A stretch of DNA of 64,000 nucleotides from contig NZ_CP040463.1 of NCBI RefSeq assembly GCF_005843985.1, forward strand, positions 1,104,001-1,168,000, written 5' to 3'. The stretch is from Caminibacter mediatlanticus TB-2 (GTDB lineage: Bacteria > Campylobacterota > Campylobacteria > Campylobacterales > Nautiliaceae). Positions 6,815 through 17,627 of this stretch are shown one piece after another (within the stretch, counting starts at the first letter, position 1; the number at the start of each line of letters is the position of its first letter). The notes under the pieces were generated by a model, which was not told the origin of the DNA, did not search any database, and saw nothing but the letters and a program-made list of their open reading frames with translations. The translations under genes were made by a program, and so were the position numbers.

Positions 6815-9478
6815 ATGCCTTTTAAAATAGAGAATATTAATAATTTATCCATAGAAGACACATTAAAACTTCTTAATACTTCAAAGGATGGTTTAAGCAG
6901 TGAAGAAGCTAAAAAAAGATTAAAAGAGTATGGATATAACGAAATTCCAGAATATAAAGAGCCTTTATGGCATAGAATTTTTAGAAGATTTTGGGGGCCA
7001 ATTCCTTGGATGATAGAAATTGCAGCTCTTTTAAGTGCTTTGGTTGGAAGATGGGAAGATTTTATAATTATTATGATAATGCTTTTTGTTAATGCATTTT
7101 TAGATTTTTATCAAGAACATAAAGCCCTAAATGCTCTTGAAGTATTAAAGAAAAAATTAGCAAGAAAATCAATTGTTTTAAGAGATGGAGAGTTTAAAGA
7201 AATTGAAGCAAAAGAATTAGTCCCAGGAGATATTATAAAAATAAAAATTGGTGACATTATTCCTGCTGATGTTAAACTTATTGAAGGAGATTTTATATCA
7301 GTTGACCAATCTGCCCTAACAGGAGAGAGCTTACCTGTAACTAAAAAGAAAGGAGATATAGCTTATTCAAATTCGATTGTAAAACAAGGTGAAATGATAG
7401 CAGTAGTAGTAGCTACTGGACTTAATACATATTTTGGTAAAACTGTAAAACTTGTAGCAAAAGCTGAGCAAAATCAAAGAAGTCACTTCCAACAAATGGT
7501 AATAAGAGTTGGAGACTTTTTAATTATTATTACAATTGTAATGGTTGCCATAATTATTTTTTATGGAATAAAAAGAGATGAAAATTTACCAGAACTTCTT
7601 GAATTTTCACTTGTTTTAACAGTTGCGGCAATTCCTGTGGCACTTCCAACAGTTTTAACAGTTGTTATGGCAATTGGTGCGCTTAATTTAGCTAAAAAAC
7701 AAGCTATTGTTTCAAGACTTGCAGCTATTGAAGAGATGGCAGGGGTGGATATATTATGTTCCGATAAAACAGGTACTCTAACTCAAAATAAAATGACAGT
7801 TGGTGAGCCTTTTGTAATAAAAAATCACTCTCTTGATGAGCTTTTTAAATACGCAGTATTTGCAAGTAAAAAAGAAAATAAAGACCCAATTGAAAAACCA
7901 ATTTTTGAGTATGTAGAAAAAAATAATATTAAAATCCCTTCTTTTAAATTAATCAAATTTATACCTTTTGACCCTGTTAGAAAAAGAACAGAAGCAGTTA
8001 TACAAATAGATAATAAACAAATAATTGCAACAAAAGGTGCTCCTCAAGTTATTATTGAACTTAGTAATTTAACAGATGAAGAAAAAAAATTAGTATATAA
8101 AAAAGTTGAAGAGTTTGCTGAAAATGGGTTTAGAACTCTTGGAGTAGCATATAAATTTGATGTAAATGAAAAATTTGAATTTGTAGGTCTTATTCCTCTA
8201 TATGACCCTCCAAGAGAGGATAGTAAAGAAGCAATAAAAGAAGCAAAAGAAAAAGGCGTTGAAGTTAAAATGGTTACAGGAGATAATGTTGCTGTTGCAA
8301 GATATATAGCTAAAATACTTGGGATTGGAGATAAAATTTATTCAATTAGAGAGCTTAAAAATGAAACTCATGATGAATATATTATATTAGCTGAGGTAAT
8401 TTCAAAAGCACTTCTTAAACAATTTAATTTAAGTGAAGAAGAGATAAAACAAAAAGTAAATGCAATAGTTAATGAAGTAAAAAAAGAAGTAGGAGAAAAA
8501 TTAATTAAAGGTAGTGTTAAAAGACATGAGAGTGAAATAATAAAAATAATTGAAGAGGCAAATGGATTTGCAGAAGTTTTTCCTGAGGATAAATATTTTA
8601 TTGTTGATGAATTACAAAAAGCAGACCATATTGTAGGTATGACAGGAGATGGAGTAAATGATGCTCCTGCTCTAAGAAAAGCAGATACTGGAATTGCTGT
8701 AAGTGGAGCTACTGATGCAGCAAGAGCTGCTGCTGATATTATATTACTTGCTCCAGGACTTAGAGTTATTATTGATGCTATAAAAGAAGCAAGAATTACA
8801 TTTGAGAGAATGAAAAGCTATACTATTTATAGAATTGCTGAAACTATTAGAGTTATTTTATTTATGACACTTGCAATTGTAATATTTAACTTTTATCCAA
8901 TTACAGCTTTAATGATTATTTTACTTGCACTTTTAAACGACATTCCAATTTTAGCAATTGCATATGATAATACAAAAATAGAAGAAAAACCTGTAAGATG
9001 GGATATGCATGAGATGCTTGTTTTATCAAGCTGGCTTGGAGTTGCAGGAGTTTTAAGTAGTTTTACTATTTTTTATATTATAATGGTATATATTCACGCA
9101 CATCCAGACAATCCATTTTTCCCTGCCCTACCAAATTGGGTTGATGTAAAAAATTATTCATCATTTTTAGCATTTGTCCAAAGTGCATTTTTTACAAAAC
9201 TTGTAATGGCAGGACATTGGACAATATTTAATACTCGTACAGCTGATTGGTTTTTCAAAAAACCATACCCAAGCAAAATTTTACTTTTTGCTTCTATCTC
9301 AACTGCATTTATTGGATTAATTATAGGAGTTTATGGTTTTAGACTTATAACTCCAATTGGATGGAAATGGGGATTATTTTTACTTGGATATACAATTGTA
9401 TGGTTTATTTTTAATGATTTTGTAAAAAGATTAGTAGTTAATTATTATAGAAAAGTAAAAGGAGTTAATGTTATATGA
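6815..9478 (+). CDS. Plasma-membrane-type H+-translocating P-type ATPase
   Basis: An 887-residue P-type (IIIA, Pma1-like) ATPase expected to export protons across the inner membrane. Order: actuator loop with LTGES near 168, phosphorylation site CSDKTGTLT near 315, nucleotide-binding KGAPQVI near 408, hinge MVTGDN near 490 and MTGDGVNDAPAL near 609. Membrane helices lie at about 60-95, 230-295 and six more after 660. Archaeal and fungal proton pumps share this arrangement. A Lys/Glu-rich stretch of about 75 residues between GDKIYS and EVFPEDK is longer than usual. The first gene of a five-gene operon; the next gene overlaps its stop by four bases. Confidence 0.9.
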   Translation: MPFKIENINNLSIEDTLKLLNTSKDGLSSEEAKKRLKEYGYNEIPEYKEPLWHRIFRRFWGPIPWMIEIAALLSALVGRWEDFIIIMIMLFVNAFLDFYQEHKALNALEVLKKKLARKSIVLRDGEFKEIEAKELVPGDIIKIKIGDIIPADVKLIEGDFISVDQSALTGESLPVTKKKGDIAYSNSIVKQGEMIAVVVATGLNTYFGKTVKLVAKAEQNQRSHFQQMVIRVGDFLIIITIVMVAIIIFYGIKRDENLPELLEFSLVLTVAAIPVALPTVLTVVMAIGALNLAKKQAIVSRLAAIEEMAGVDILCSDKTGTLTQNKMTVGEPFVIKNHSLDELFKYAVFASKKENKDPIEKPIFEYVEKNNIKIPSFKLIKFIPFDPVRKRTEAVIQIDNKQIIATKGAPQVIIELSNLTDEEKKLVYKKVEEFAENGFRTLGVAYKFDVNEKFEFVGLIPLYDPPREDSKEAIKEAKEKGVEVKMVTGDNVAVARYIAKILGIGDKIYSIRELKNETHDEYIILAEVISKALLKQFNLSEEEIKQKVNAIVNEVKKEVGEKLIKGSVKRHESEIIKIIEEANGFAEVFPEDKYFIVDELQKADHIVGMTGDGVNDAPALRKADTGIAVSGATDAARAAADIILLAPGLRVIIDAIKEARITFERMKSYTIYRIAETIRVILFMTLAIVIFNFYPITALMIILLALLNDIPILAIAYDNTKIEEKPVRWDMHEMLVLSSWLGVAGVLSSFTIFYIIMVYIHAHPDNPFFPALPNWVDVKNYSSFLAFVQSAFFTKLVMAGHWTIFNTRTADWFFKKPYPSKILLFASISTAFIGLIIGVYGFRLITPIGWKWGLFLLGYTIVWFIFNDFVKRLVVNYYRKVKGVNVI

Positions 9479-10689
9479 TTAATAGCGATTTAATTCATTT
9501 TTTAATAACTTCTCTTTTTTCTTTTTTAATTGGTTTAGAAATAAAAAGCTATACATTAAGTGTTAAAAAAGAATATCCATTAATTGGTTCTACTCGGACT
9601 TATCTATTTTTAGGGATGATTGGATTTGTCTCTTACAAAATATCAATATACTTTTATATAATGTTCTTCTTTACTTTTTCTATTCTATTTGCTCTTTTTT
9701 ATATACAAAAACTTAAAGAGCATAAAAGTTCAATTTTATTATTCTTAATTGCATCTTTGGTATATACTTTAGGACCTATTAGCATAATTTATCCTATCTG
9801 GATGATAGGAATAATATTTGTAATAATAGTTTTTGCTCTAAATTATAAAAAACTTTTAAAAAATTTTGCTGAAAATATAAATCAAGAAGAATTTGAAACT
9901 CTTGCTAAATTTGTTCTTTTAAGTTTAGTAATTTTACCTCTTCTTCCTAAAAAAAACATCCCTTTTTTAGATATTAGTTATTTTAAAATCTGGCTTGTAG
10001 TTGTAGTTGTTTCATCAATTTCATATTTAAGCTATATTGCTTCAAAATATATTTTTAAAAACAAAGGTTACTTACTTACAGGAATTTTAGGAGGTCTTTA
10101 TTCATCTACTGCAACAACAGTTGTTTTAGCAAAAAAAATAGATACTCAAAATATAAAAATTATTAATTCTGCAATTATTATTGCAACTGCTATGATGTAT
10201 ATTAGACTTTTGATTATTACTTTTATTTTTAATCAAAAAGTTGGAATGAAACTACTACTTCCTTTTTTAATATTAGCTTTTATTTCTATAATAATTTCCC
10301 TATTCCAATATAAAAAAGAAAACAATTATCCTAACATAACTGATAATAACCCACTTGAACTTGGAACAGCTTTTTTATTTGCTTTTCTTTTTATTTTAAT
10401 GATAGCTATTACTAAAATTGTAATTCTTCATTTTGGAAATTTAGGTCTTAAAGTATTATCTTTTATCGTTGGTTTTACTGATATTGACCCATTTATTTTA
10501 TCTCTTCTTACTGGAAAATATCATATAAATGAAACTTATATAGTAAGTGCAATTATAATAGCAAGTGGAAGTAATAATATTTTAAAAGGCATTTATGCTC
10601 TAATTTTTTCAAAAAATAAAGCAAAATTTTCAAGTATAGTTTTATTTTTACTTGGTATTATTAGTATAATTTATGCAATAAGGAGTTAA
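9475..10689 (+). CDS. DUF4010/MgtC-like integral membrane protein
   Basis: A 404-residue protein of about ten or more membrane helices. The N-terminus (residues about 8-130) resembles the MgtC/SapB fold, with FLIGLEIKSY early. The C-terminal half carries the DUF4010 hallmark GGLYSSTATTVVLAKK near 204-219 and a second conserved DIDPFILSLLTGK block near 337-349. Molecular function of the family is unknown; a transport or stress role is inference. Translationally coupled to the H+-ATPase upstream (ATGA overlap) and separated by one base from the LOG gene, so it probably acts with that pump. Confidence 0.8.
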   Translation: MINSDLIHFLITSLFSFLIGLEIKSYTLSVKKEYPLIGSTRTYLFLGMIGFVSYKISIYFYIMFFFTFSILFALFYIQKLKEHKSSILLFLIASLVYTLGPISIIYPIWMIGIIFVIIVFALNYKKLLKNFAENINQEEFETLAKFVLLSLVILPLLPKKNIPFLDISYFKIWLVVVVVSSISYLSYIASKYIFKNKGYLLTGILGGLYSSTATTVVLAKKIDTQNIKIINSAIIIATAMMYIRLLIITFIFNQKVGMKLLLPFLILAFISIIISLFQYKKENNYPNITDNNPLELGTAFLFAFLFILMIAITKIVILHFGNLGLKVLSFIVGFTDIDPFILSLLTGKYHINETYIVSAIIIASGSNNILKGIYALIFSKNKAKFSSIVLFLLGIISIIYAIRS

Positions 10690-10690
10690 T

Positions 10691-11569
10691 ATGTTACCAT
10701 GGCAAAAACCAAAATCAAAAGAAGAAGAACCAAAAGTAGATGAACTTCTTCAAAAAATCTTTAACTCACCTTCTTACAAACTTGCTATTGAAGATAAAGA
10801 TTTTTTACTCTCAGATGAAGCAAGAGGAGTAAGACTTCAGCTTGATTATTTAAAACCAGAAATAATAATGAAAAAATTTGGAATAAAAAATACAATTGTT
10901 GTATTTGGGTCTGCAAGAGTAAAAGAAAATAATACTGCACTAAAAGAGCTTGAAAAAATAAAAAAAGAGCTTGAAAAAAAACCATCAAAAGAACTTCTAA
11001 AAAAACTACGGATTGCTGAGAGTATGGTAGAAAAAAGTATATATTATGAAGAAGCAAGAGAATTTGGAAGGCTTGTTGGTAAATATAAAGGAACTCACAA
11101 TAACGAAGTAGTAATAATGACAGGAGGCGGTCCTGGAATTATGGAAGCAGCAAATAGAGGAGCGTATGAAGTAGGAGCTAAGTCTATTGGTCTTAATATT
11201 CAACTCCCTCATGAACAATTCCCAAATCCATATGTTACACCTGAGCTTTGTTTTCAATTTCATTATTTTGCTACAAGAAAAATGCATTTTTTGGAAAGAG
11301 CAATTGCCCTTGTTGTTTTTCCTGGTGGATTTGGAACTCTTGATGAATTATTTGAAACCCTCACACTAATTCAAACAAGAAAAAATAAAAAAATCCCTGT
11401 TGTTTTAATAGGAAAAGAGTATTGGCAAAAACTTATTAATTTTGAAATGTTAGTAAGTCATGGGATGATAGATAAAGAGGATTTAAAAATCTTTGTTTAT
11501 AAAGAAAATGCAAAAGATGCTTTTGAGTATATAAAAAACTGGTATGAAAATAAAAAGGAGATGGGATGA
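10691..11569 (+). CDS. LOG-family (TIGR00730-like) Rossmann protein, extended form
   Basis: A 292-residue LOG family member. Both family motifs are intact: GGGPGIMEAANRGA near 148 and PGGFGTLDELFETLTL near 217. Characterised LOG proteins release cytokinin-like bases from nucleoside 5'-monophosphates; the bacterial substrate here is unknown. The N-terminal extension of about 70 residues plus a charged Lys/Glu-rich insert (about 78-115) sets it apart from the short form at 35870. Placed between a DUF4010 membrane protein and PEP synthase, whose start it overlaps by four bases. Confidence 0.82.
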   Translation: MLPWQKPKSKEEEPKVDELLQKIFNSPSYKLAIEDKDFLLSDEARGVRLQLDYLKPEIIMKKFGIKNTIVVFGSARVKENNTALKELEKIKKELEKKPSKELLKKLRIAESMVEKSIYYEEAREFGRLVGKYKGTHNNEVVIMTGGGPGIMEAANRGAYEVGAKSIGLNIQLPHEQFPNPYVTPELCFQFHYFATRKMHFLERAIALVVFPGGFGTLDELFETLTLIQTRKNKKIPVVLIGKEYWQKLINFEMLVSHGMIDKEDLKIFVYKENAKDAFEYIKNWYENKKEMG

Positions 11570-13977
11570 AATATATAAAATGGTTTAAAGAAATTGGAAT
11601 TAAAGATGTTAATGCAGTTGGTGGAAAAAATGCAAGTTTAGGTGAGATGTATAATAATTTAACTCCTCTTGGAGTTAACGTTCCAAATGGATTTGCAGTA
11701 ACTGCAACAGCTTATAAACATTATCTTGATTATAATAATTTATGGGATAAACTCTCTGATTTATTTAAAGATTTCAATCCTGATGATATTGAGGAGTTAA
11801 AAGCCGTAGGAAAAGCTGCAAGAAGTATGATTATGGATGGAGAAATTCCTGATGATTTAAAAGATGAGATTTTCAAAGGTTATAAAGAATTAAAAAAAGA
11901 GTATGGTAAAGATGTTAGTTTAGCGGTTAGAAGTTCTGCTACTGCTGAGGATTCTCCTACTGCTTCATTTGCTGGGCAAAATGAAACATATTTAAACATA
12001 AAAGGTGAAGAAAATTTACTCCTTGCATATAAAATGTGTCTTGCAAGTAATTTTACTGATAGAAGTATAAGCTATAAATATACTCATAATTTTGACCCAC
12101 TAAAAGTTTATCTATCAGTAGTTATTATGAAAATGGTAAGAAGCGATTTAGCAAGTAGCGGTGTAATGTTTAGTATTGATACAGAAAGTGGTTTTAGAGA
12201 TGTAGTATTTATAAATGCTGCGTATGGTCTTGGAGAAAATGTAGTCCAAGGGACAATAAATCCAGATGCATTTTATGTCCATAAGCCTACCTATAAAAAA
12301 GGATACAAAGCTGTTTTAAAGAGAAAAAAAGGTGATAAAGAATTAATGATGGTGTTTAGTGAAAAACTTGAAAGGGCAAATTTAGCTGAACAATTTACAA
12401 AAAATATAAAAACACCAATTGAAAAGAAAATGAAATTTGCAATAACTGATGAAGAAGTATTAACACTTGCTAATTGGGCAATGCTTATTGAAGACCATTA
12501 TACAAATGTAAGAGGTACATATACTCCAATGGATATGGAATGGGCAAAAGATGGGGTTGATGGAAAATTATATATGGTACAAGCAAGACCTGAGACTGTA
12601 CATTCGCAAGAAAAGCTAACAGATTTTGAAATTTATAGACTTCTTGAAAAAAGCAAAGTATTACTTACAGGAAGCGCAGTTGGAGAAAAAATTGGAGCTG
12701 GAAGGGTTAAAATCCTAAAATCTATGGCAGAGGCTGATAAATTTAATGATGGTGATGTTTTAGTAGCACATACTACTTCTCCTGATTGGGAACCTGTTAT
12801 GAAAAAAGCAAGTGCTATTATTACCCAAACAGGTGGTAGGACATGTCATGCTGCAATAGTATCTCGTGAGCTTGGAAAACCAGCAGTTGTTGGTGCAAAA
12901 GATGCTATGAAAATTTTAAAAGAAGAAGAGGAAGTTACCGTTAGCTGTGCTGAGGGAGAAATTGGAAAAGTTTATGAAGGAATATTGAAATATAAAGTAG
13001 AAAAAGTAGATATCTCAAAACTTCCTCGTCCTAAAACAAAAATAATGATGAATCTTGGAAATCCAGAACTTGCATTTAGTTTAGCAAAACTACCAGTTGA
13101 TGGAATTGGTTTAGCCAGAATGGAATTTATTATTAATAACTATATAAAAGCTCATCCAATGGCAATTAAACATCCTGAAATGCTAAGTGAGAGTGAAAAG
13201 GCTTTAATAGATAAACTTTCTTTCCCATATGATGGTGATGCAGAAGACTTTTTTGTAAAAACACTTAGTGAAGGAGTTGCAACAATTGCAAGCAGTGTAT
13301 ATCCAAAAAAATGTATTGTAAGAATGAGTGACTTTAAATCGAATGAATATGCAAATTTACTTGGAGGAAGACATTTTGAACCAATTGAAGATAATCCAAT
13401 GATAGGATTTAGAGGTGCGGCAAGATATACACATCCAGCTTATAAAGAAGGATTTGAGCTTGAATGCAAAGCTATGAAAAGAGCTATAAAAGATATGGGA
13501 TTTGAAAATATTGTTTTAATGATTCCTTTTTGTAGAAGAATTGATGAAGCAAAAAGAGTTAAAAATGCCCTAATTCAAAATGGTCTTAGTGATGTAGAAG
13601 TTTACATGATGTGTGAAATACCAAGCAATGTTATTTTAATTGATGAATTTTTAGAAATTTATGATGGAATAAGTATTGGAACTAATGATTTAACTCAACT
13701 GACACTTGGAGTTGATAGAGATAGTGAAATTGTAGCTTTTGATTATTCAGAAATGGATGAAGCTGTAAAAAGAATGGTTAAAATGGCAGTTGAAGGAGCT
13801 AAAAGAAACAATAAATACAGTGGTCTTTGCGGACAAGCACCAAGCGATTATCCAGAATTTGCTGAGTTTCTCGTAAAGATTGGAATAGAAAGTATGAGTT
13901 TAAATCCTGATAGTGTTTTAAAAATTATAAAAGATATTGCTGAGATGGAAAATAATAGTAACTTAAAAGGTAAATAA
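11566..13977 (+). CDS. ppsA: Phosphoenolpyruvate synthase
   Basis: Converts pyruvate and ATP to PEP, AMP and phosphate, the entry to gluconeogenesis. The 803 residues show the usual order. An N-terminal ATP-binding domain begins VGGKNASLGEMY and has SLAVRSSATAEDSPTASFAGQ near 125. The swivelling His domain has TGGRTCHAAIVSRELG near 424. The C-terminal TIM barrel has SIGTNDLTQLTLGVDRD near 702 and GLCGQAPSDYPE near 758. The start overlaps the LOG gene (ATGA) and the stop abuts the next start. With pfkA nearby both directions of glycolysis are encoded here. Confidence 0.96.
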   Translation: MKYIKWFKEIGIKDVNAVGGKNASLGEMYNNLTPLGVNVPNGFAVTATAYKHYLDYNNLWDKLSDLFKDFNPDDIEELKAVGKAARSMIMDGEIPDDLKDEIFKGYKELKKEYGKDVSLAVRSSATAEDSPTASFAGQNETYLNIKGEENLLLAYKMCLASNFTDRSISYKYTHNFDPLKVYLSVVIMKMVRSDLASSGVMFSIDTESGFRDVVFINAAYGLGENVVQGTINPDAFYVHKPTYKKGYKAVLKRKKGDKELMMVFSEKLERANLAEQFTKNIKTPIEKKMKFAITDEEVLTLANWAMLIEDHYTNVRGTYTPMDMEWAKDGVDGKLYMVQARPETVHSQEKLTDFEIYRLLEKSKVLLTGSAVGEKIGAGRVKILKSMAEADKFNDGDVLVAHTTSPDWEPVMKKASAIITQTGGRTCHAAIVSRELGKPAVVGAKDAMKILKEEEEVTVSCAEGEIGKVYEGILKYKVEKVDISKLPRPKTKIMMNLGNPELAFSLAKLPVDGIGLARMEFIINNYIKAHPMAIKHPEMLSESEKALIDKLSFPYDGDAEDFFVKTLSEGVATIASSVYPKKCIVRMSDFKSNEYANLLGGRHFEPIEDNPMIGFRGAARYTHPAYKEGFELECKAMKRAIKDMGFENIVLMIPFCRRIDEAKRVKNALIQNGLSDVEVYMMCEIPSNVILIDEFLEIYDGISIGTNDLTQLTLGVDRDSEIVAFDYSEMDEAVKRMVKMAVEGAKRNNKYSGLCGQAPSDYPEFAEFLVKIGIESMSLNPDSVLKIIKDIAEMENNSNLKGK

Positions 13978-15375
13978 ATGAAACAAGCATATGAACAAAG
14001 CTTTGGAGCTGCAAAAGTTGTAACAGGTTCAGCTCATATTCTTGATACAGGAAAAAGCAAAATTTTAATTGATTGTGGAATGTTTCAAGGAGTTAATGAA
14101 CATTTAAATTACGCTCCTCTTGGATTTGACCCAAGAGAGATAGAAGCACTAATTATCACCCATGGTCATCTTGACCATGTTGGTAGAATTCCTCTGCTTT
14201 ACAAATATGGATTTAGAGGAAAAGTTTTTGCACATCCTGCAACATTTGATATTGCCAAAATTGTTTTGCTCGATAGTGCAAAATTACAAGAAGAAGAATA
14301 TCAAACAAGATATAAAAAAGCCCAAAGAAGAGGAAAAGAAAAATTTGTAAAAAAACCTCTTTATACAAGAGATGAAGTCAAAAAAATTTTTAAACAGATG
14401 AATAAAAAATATATTGATTACAATAAAAAATATAAAATAACAAAAGACATTAAAGCAACATTTAAAGATGCAGGCCATATTCTTGGAAGTAGTTTTGTAG
14501 AAATAGAGTTTGAAAATTTTGGCATACCAAAAAACATTGTATTTAGTGGGGATTTAGGAAATAAAAACAACGATATTTTACCAAAACCTCAAAAAGGCAA
14601 AATAGCTGATGCATTGTTTATTGAAAGTACGTATGGTGATAGAAATCATAAAAGTTTTGAAGAAAGTAAAGTTGAATTTAAAAAAACTATTGTTGAGACA
14701 CTTCTTAGCGGAGGAAATGTAATAATTCCAACGTTTGCAATTGAAAGGGCTCAGCAAATTCTTTGTATTTTAAAAGAGATGAGTATTGAAGGGTCACTTC
14801 CAAAAGACGCAAAAGTAATTTTAGACTCTCCTATGGCAAATAAAGTTACTGCTGTTTATAGAAAATGGAATAAACTTCTTAGAAAGAATTGTCAAAAATA
14901 TAAACACCATCCATTTGAATTTCCTCAATTAAATTTAATTAAAGATGTTGAAGAATCAAAAAAAATAAATAATATTATAAGAGGAGCAGTAATTATTGCA
15001 GGAAGTGGAATGTGTAATGGAGGAAGAATTCTACATCACTTAAAACACAGAATTTGGAATCCTAAAAATACAATTCTTTTTGTAGGATATCAAGCAAAAG
15101 GAACACTTGGAAGAGATATTATTGATGGAGCAAAATTTATAAAAATCTTTCATGAAGAAATTATTGTAAGAGCTAAAATTGTTACAATAAATGGATTTTC
15201 AGCTCATGCAGACCAAAAAGAATTACTTGAATGGATGAGCGAGTTTAAAAAACTTGATAGAATCTTTTTAATCCATGGAGAATATGATAAGCAGATTGTA
15301 TTTAAATCAGTAATTAAAAATTTTTTTAATAAAAAAGCCCATATTGTAAATTTAGGAGAGAAAATCTACTTATAA
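13978..15375 (+). CDS. Metallo-beta-lactamase/beta-CASP RNase-like protein
   Basis: A 465-residue protein of the CPSF73/YSH1-like beta-CASP group. Motifs in order: THGHLDHVGR near 60-69 (motif 2), DAGHILGSS near 162 (motif 3), SGDLG near 188 (motif 4), ESTYGDRNH near 212 (motif A), and FSAHADQKELLEW near 405, with a final HGE near 426. These bind two zinc ions and define RNA-processing nucleases in characterised relatives. No KH domain is present, unlike archaeal forms. A basic insert (about 98-155) separates motifs 2 and 3. Last gene of the H+-ATPase operon, ending one base from convergent purL. Substrate unknown. Confidence 0.87.
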   Translation: MKQAYEQSFGAAKVVTGSAHILDTGKSKILIDCGMFQGVNEHLNYAPLGFDPREIEALIITHGHLDHVGRIPLLYKYGFRGKVFAHPATFDIAKIVLLDSAKLQEEEYQTRYKKAQRRGKEKFVKKPLYTRDEVKKIFKQMNKKYIDYNKKYKITKDIKATFKDAGHILGSSFVEIEFENFGIPKNIVFSGDLGNKNNDILPKPQKGKIADALFIESTYGDRNHKSFEESKVEFKKTIVETLLSGGNVIIPTFAIERAQQILCILKEMSIEGSLPKDAKVILDSPMANKVTAVYRKWNKLLRKNCQKYKHHPFEFPQLNLIKDVEESKKINNIIRGAVIIAGSGMCNGGRILHHLKHRIWNPKNTILFVGYQAKGTLGRDIIDGAKFIKIFHEEIIVRAKIVTINGFSAHADQKELLEWMSEFKKLDRIFLIHGEYDKQIVFKSVIKNFFNKKAHIVNLGEKIYL

Positions 15376-17598
15376 TTATCTCTCCATTAATTCATCTGCT
15401 AAATCTTCAACTGCATTACTCATAATTTTAGGAAATGTATTAAAGTAGATATCTTTTGCTTTTTGTAATGGAATTTCAACATCATTAATTTTTATTTTTT
15501 CTCCACCTACACTTCCGATTTTTTCAAAATAAATACCTTTTTCTTTACATAATTTTTCAAATTCTTCTTCATTTTGAGGTTCAATCTCAACTAATGCCCT
15601 ACTTAAACTCTCAGAAAAGATATCTTTTTTATCATTCACTTTTATATTTAAATTAAGACCTTTATCACTAATACAAGCCCATTTATATGCAGCAATTGCA
15701 ATTCCACCAGTTGAGATATCTTTTGCACTCTCAATCAAATCACTTTGTAAAACTTCCCAAAGAATTAATTCTTTTTTAAAATCAACTTTTGGATGAATAC
15801 CAGCTACTTTATTAGCAAATGTTTTTAAATATAAACTTCCGCCAAATTCAGACTTTGTCTCTCCTAAAATATAAATGCTATTTCCTTCTTTTTTAAGCTC
15901 GCTACTTCTAAAACTATCCCCTACTCCAACCATTGCAATTTCAGGTGTAGGATATACCCCTTCTCCTTCATTCTCATTATAAAGTGAAACATTTCCACTA
16001 ACAACAGGAGTGTTAAGTTCTCTACAAGCTTCTTTTATCCCCTCACACGCTTCTTTAAACTGCCACATTATCTCTGGATTTTCTGGGTTTCCAAAATTTA
16101 GACAATCTGTAATTGCTTTTGGAGTTATTTTTTTAACTGCAACATTTCTACCTGTCTCCATTACAGCAGCAGCAGCTCCAAGACGAGGATTTATATAACA
16201 AAATCTGGCATTACAATCAGCACTCATACCTAAGAATTTATTATTTTCTTTAACCCATAAAACACTTCCATCAACTCTTTTTGTATCAACAGTTGAAGTC
16301 CCAACCATTGAATCATATTGTTCATAAATCCAAGCTTTATCTACAACTTCTGGCAATTTTATCATCTCTTCAAATGCTTTTTGAAGTTCTATTTCTGGAA
16401 TTTCAATATTTTTAATCTCTTTTAGATATTCAGGCTCTTTTACAGGGCGACATAGCTCTGGTGCTTCATCAGTAATTGGACCTACTGGTACTTCTGCTAC
16501 TTTCTCTCCATGCCAATATAATTCAACTACACCACTATCAGTAACTTCTCCAATTACCTCAGCATCAAGGTCATATTTTTTAAATATCTCAATTACTTTA
16601 TCTTCATATCCTTTTTTAGCACAAATAAGCATTCTCTCTTGACTTTCACTAAGCATAAGCTCATATGGATTCATACCTTCTTCCCTCATAGGCACTTTAT
16701 CAAGATACATTTTTAGCCCACTTCCACTTTTACTTGCCATCTCAAATGATGAAGAAGTAAGCCCAGCTGCTCCCATATCTTGAATTCCAACAATATAGTC
16801 AGTTTTAAATAACTCTAAACACGCTTCCATTAATAGTTTTTCAGTAAATGGGTCTCCTACTTGGACTGTTGGTCTTTGGTCTTCATCTCCTTCTTTAAAA
16901 CTATCACTACTCATAACAGCACCACCTAAACCATCTCTTCCTGTTTTACTTCCCACATAAATTACAGGATTTCCAACTCCCTCAGCCTTAGCGTAAAAAA
17001 TCTCGTCTTGCTTACAAATTCCAAGAGAAAAAGCATTAACTAAAATATTTCCTTTATAACTATCTTCAAATGCAGTCTCTCCTCCAATGGTAGGTACACC
17101 AACACAGTTTCCATATCCAGCAATACCAGCTACAACTCCGCTTAATAAATGTTTATGAAGTTTTGCTATTTCATCATTACTTTCAATATGAGCAAATCTA
17201 ATTGCATTTAAATTAGCAACTGGTCTTGCTCCCATTGTAAAAACATCTCTCAAAATTCCTCCAACTCCTGTTGCAGCACCTTGATATGGTTCAATAAAAC
17301 TTGGATGATTATGACTCTCCATTTTAAAAACAGCTGCCATGTTACCGCCAATATCAATAACTCCTGCATTCTCACCTGGTCCTTGAATAACCCAAGGAGC
17401 CTCTGTTGGAAAACCTTTTAAATAAATCTTACTTGATTTATAACTACAATGCTCACTCCACATTGCAGAAAAAATCCCAAGTTCTACTAAATTAGGTTCT
17501 CTTCCTAAAATTTTCACGATATGTTCATAATCTTCTTTACTTAATTTATGCTGAGCTAAAATTTCATCTAATTTACTTTTATCAATCTCATAAGCCAT
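15376..17598 (-). CDS. purL: Phosphoribosylformylglycinamidine synthase subunit PurL
   Basis: ATP-dependent synthetase of the fourth purine step; the small PurL form (740 residues) that works with separate PurS and PurQ, neither of which is in this window. Motifs: [10 protein letters not shown] near 49, [10 protein letters not shown] near 75, [23 protein letters not shown] near 92-114, [10 protein letters not shown] near 227 and [15 protein letters not shown] near 273. The second half repeats the fold, with [11 protein letters not shown] near 540. It converges directly on the beta-CASP gene. Identification is firm. Confidence 0.97.
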   Translation of the reverse strand: MAYEIDKSKLDEILAQHKLSKEDYEHIVKILGREPNLVELGIFSAMWSEHCSYKSSKIYLKGFPTEAPWVIQGPGENAGVIDIGGNMAAVFKMESHNHPSFIEPYQGAATGVGGILRDVFTMGARPVANLNAIRFAHIESNDEIAKLHKHLLSGVVAGIAGYGNCVGVPTIGGETAFEDSYKGNILVNAFSLGICKQDEIFYAKAEGVGNPVIYVGSKTGRDGLGGAVMSSDSFKEGDEDQRPTVQVGDPFTEKLLMEACLELFKTDYIVGIQDMGAAGLTSSSFEMASKSGSGLKMYLDKVPMREEGMNPYELMLSESQERMLICAKKGYEDKVIEIFKKYDLDAEVIGEVTDSGVVELYWHGEKVAEVPVGPITDEAPELCRPVKEPEYLKEIKNIEIPEIELQKAFEEMIKLPEVVDKAWIYEQYDSMVGTSTVDTKRVDGSVLWVKENNKFLGMSADCNARFCYINPRLGAAAAVMETGRNVAVKKITPKAITDCLNFGNPENPEIMWQFKEACEGIKEACRELNTPVVSGNVSLYNENEGEGVYPTPEIAMVGVGDSFRSSELKKEGNSIYILGETKSEFGGSLYLKTFANKVAGIHPKVDFKKELILWEVLQSDLIESAKDISTGGIAIAAYKWACISDKGLNLNIKVNDKKDIFSESLSRALVEIEPQNEEEFEKLCKEKGIYFEKIGSVGGEKIKINDVEIPLQKAKDIYFNTFPKIMSNAVEDLADELMER

Positions 17599-17627
17599 AT
17601 GATGCCTTTTTTATTTGAATTTTACCA

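Noticed and set aside
10785-11369. Several ORFs on both strands inside the LOG gene
   Set aside because: All lie inside a clear LOG protein with both motifs and lack ribosome sites or plausible protein composition.
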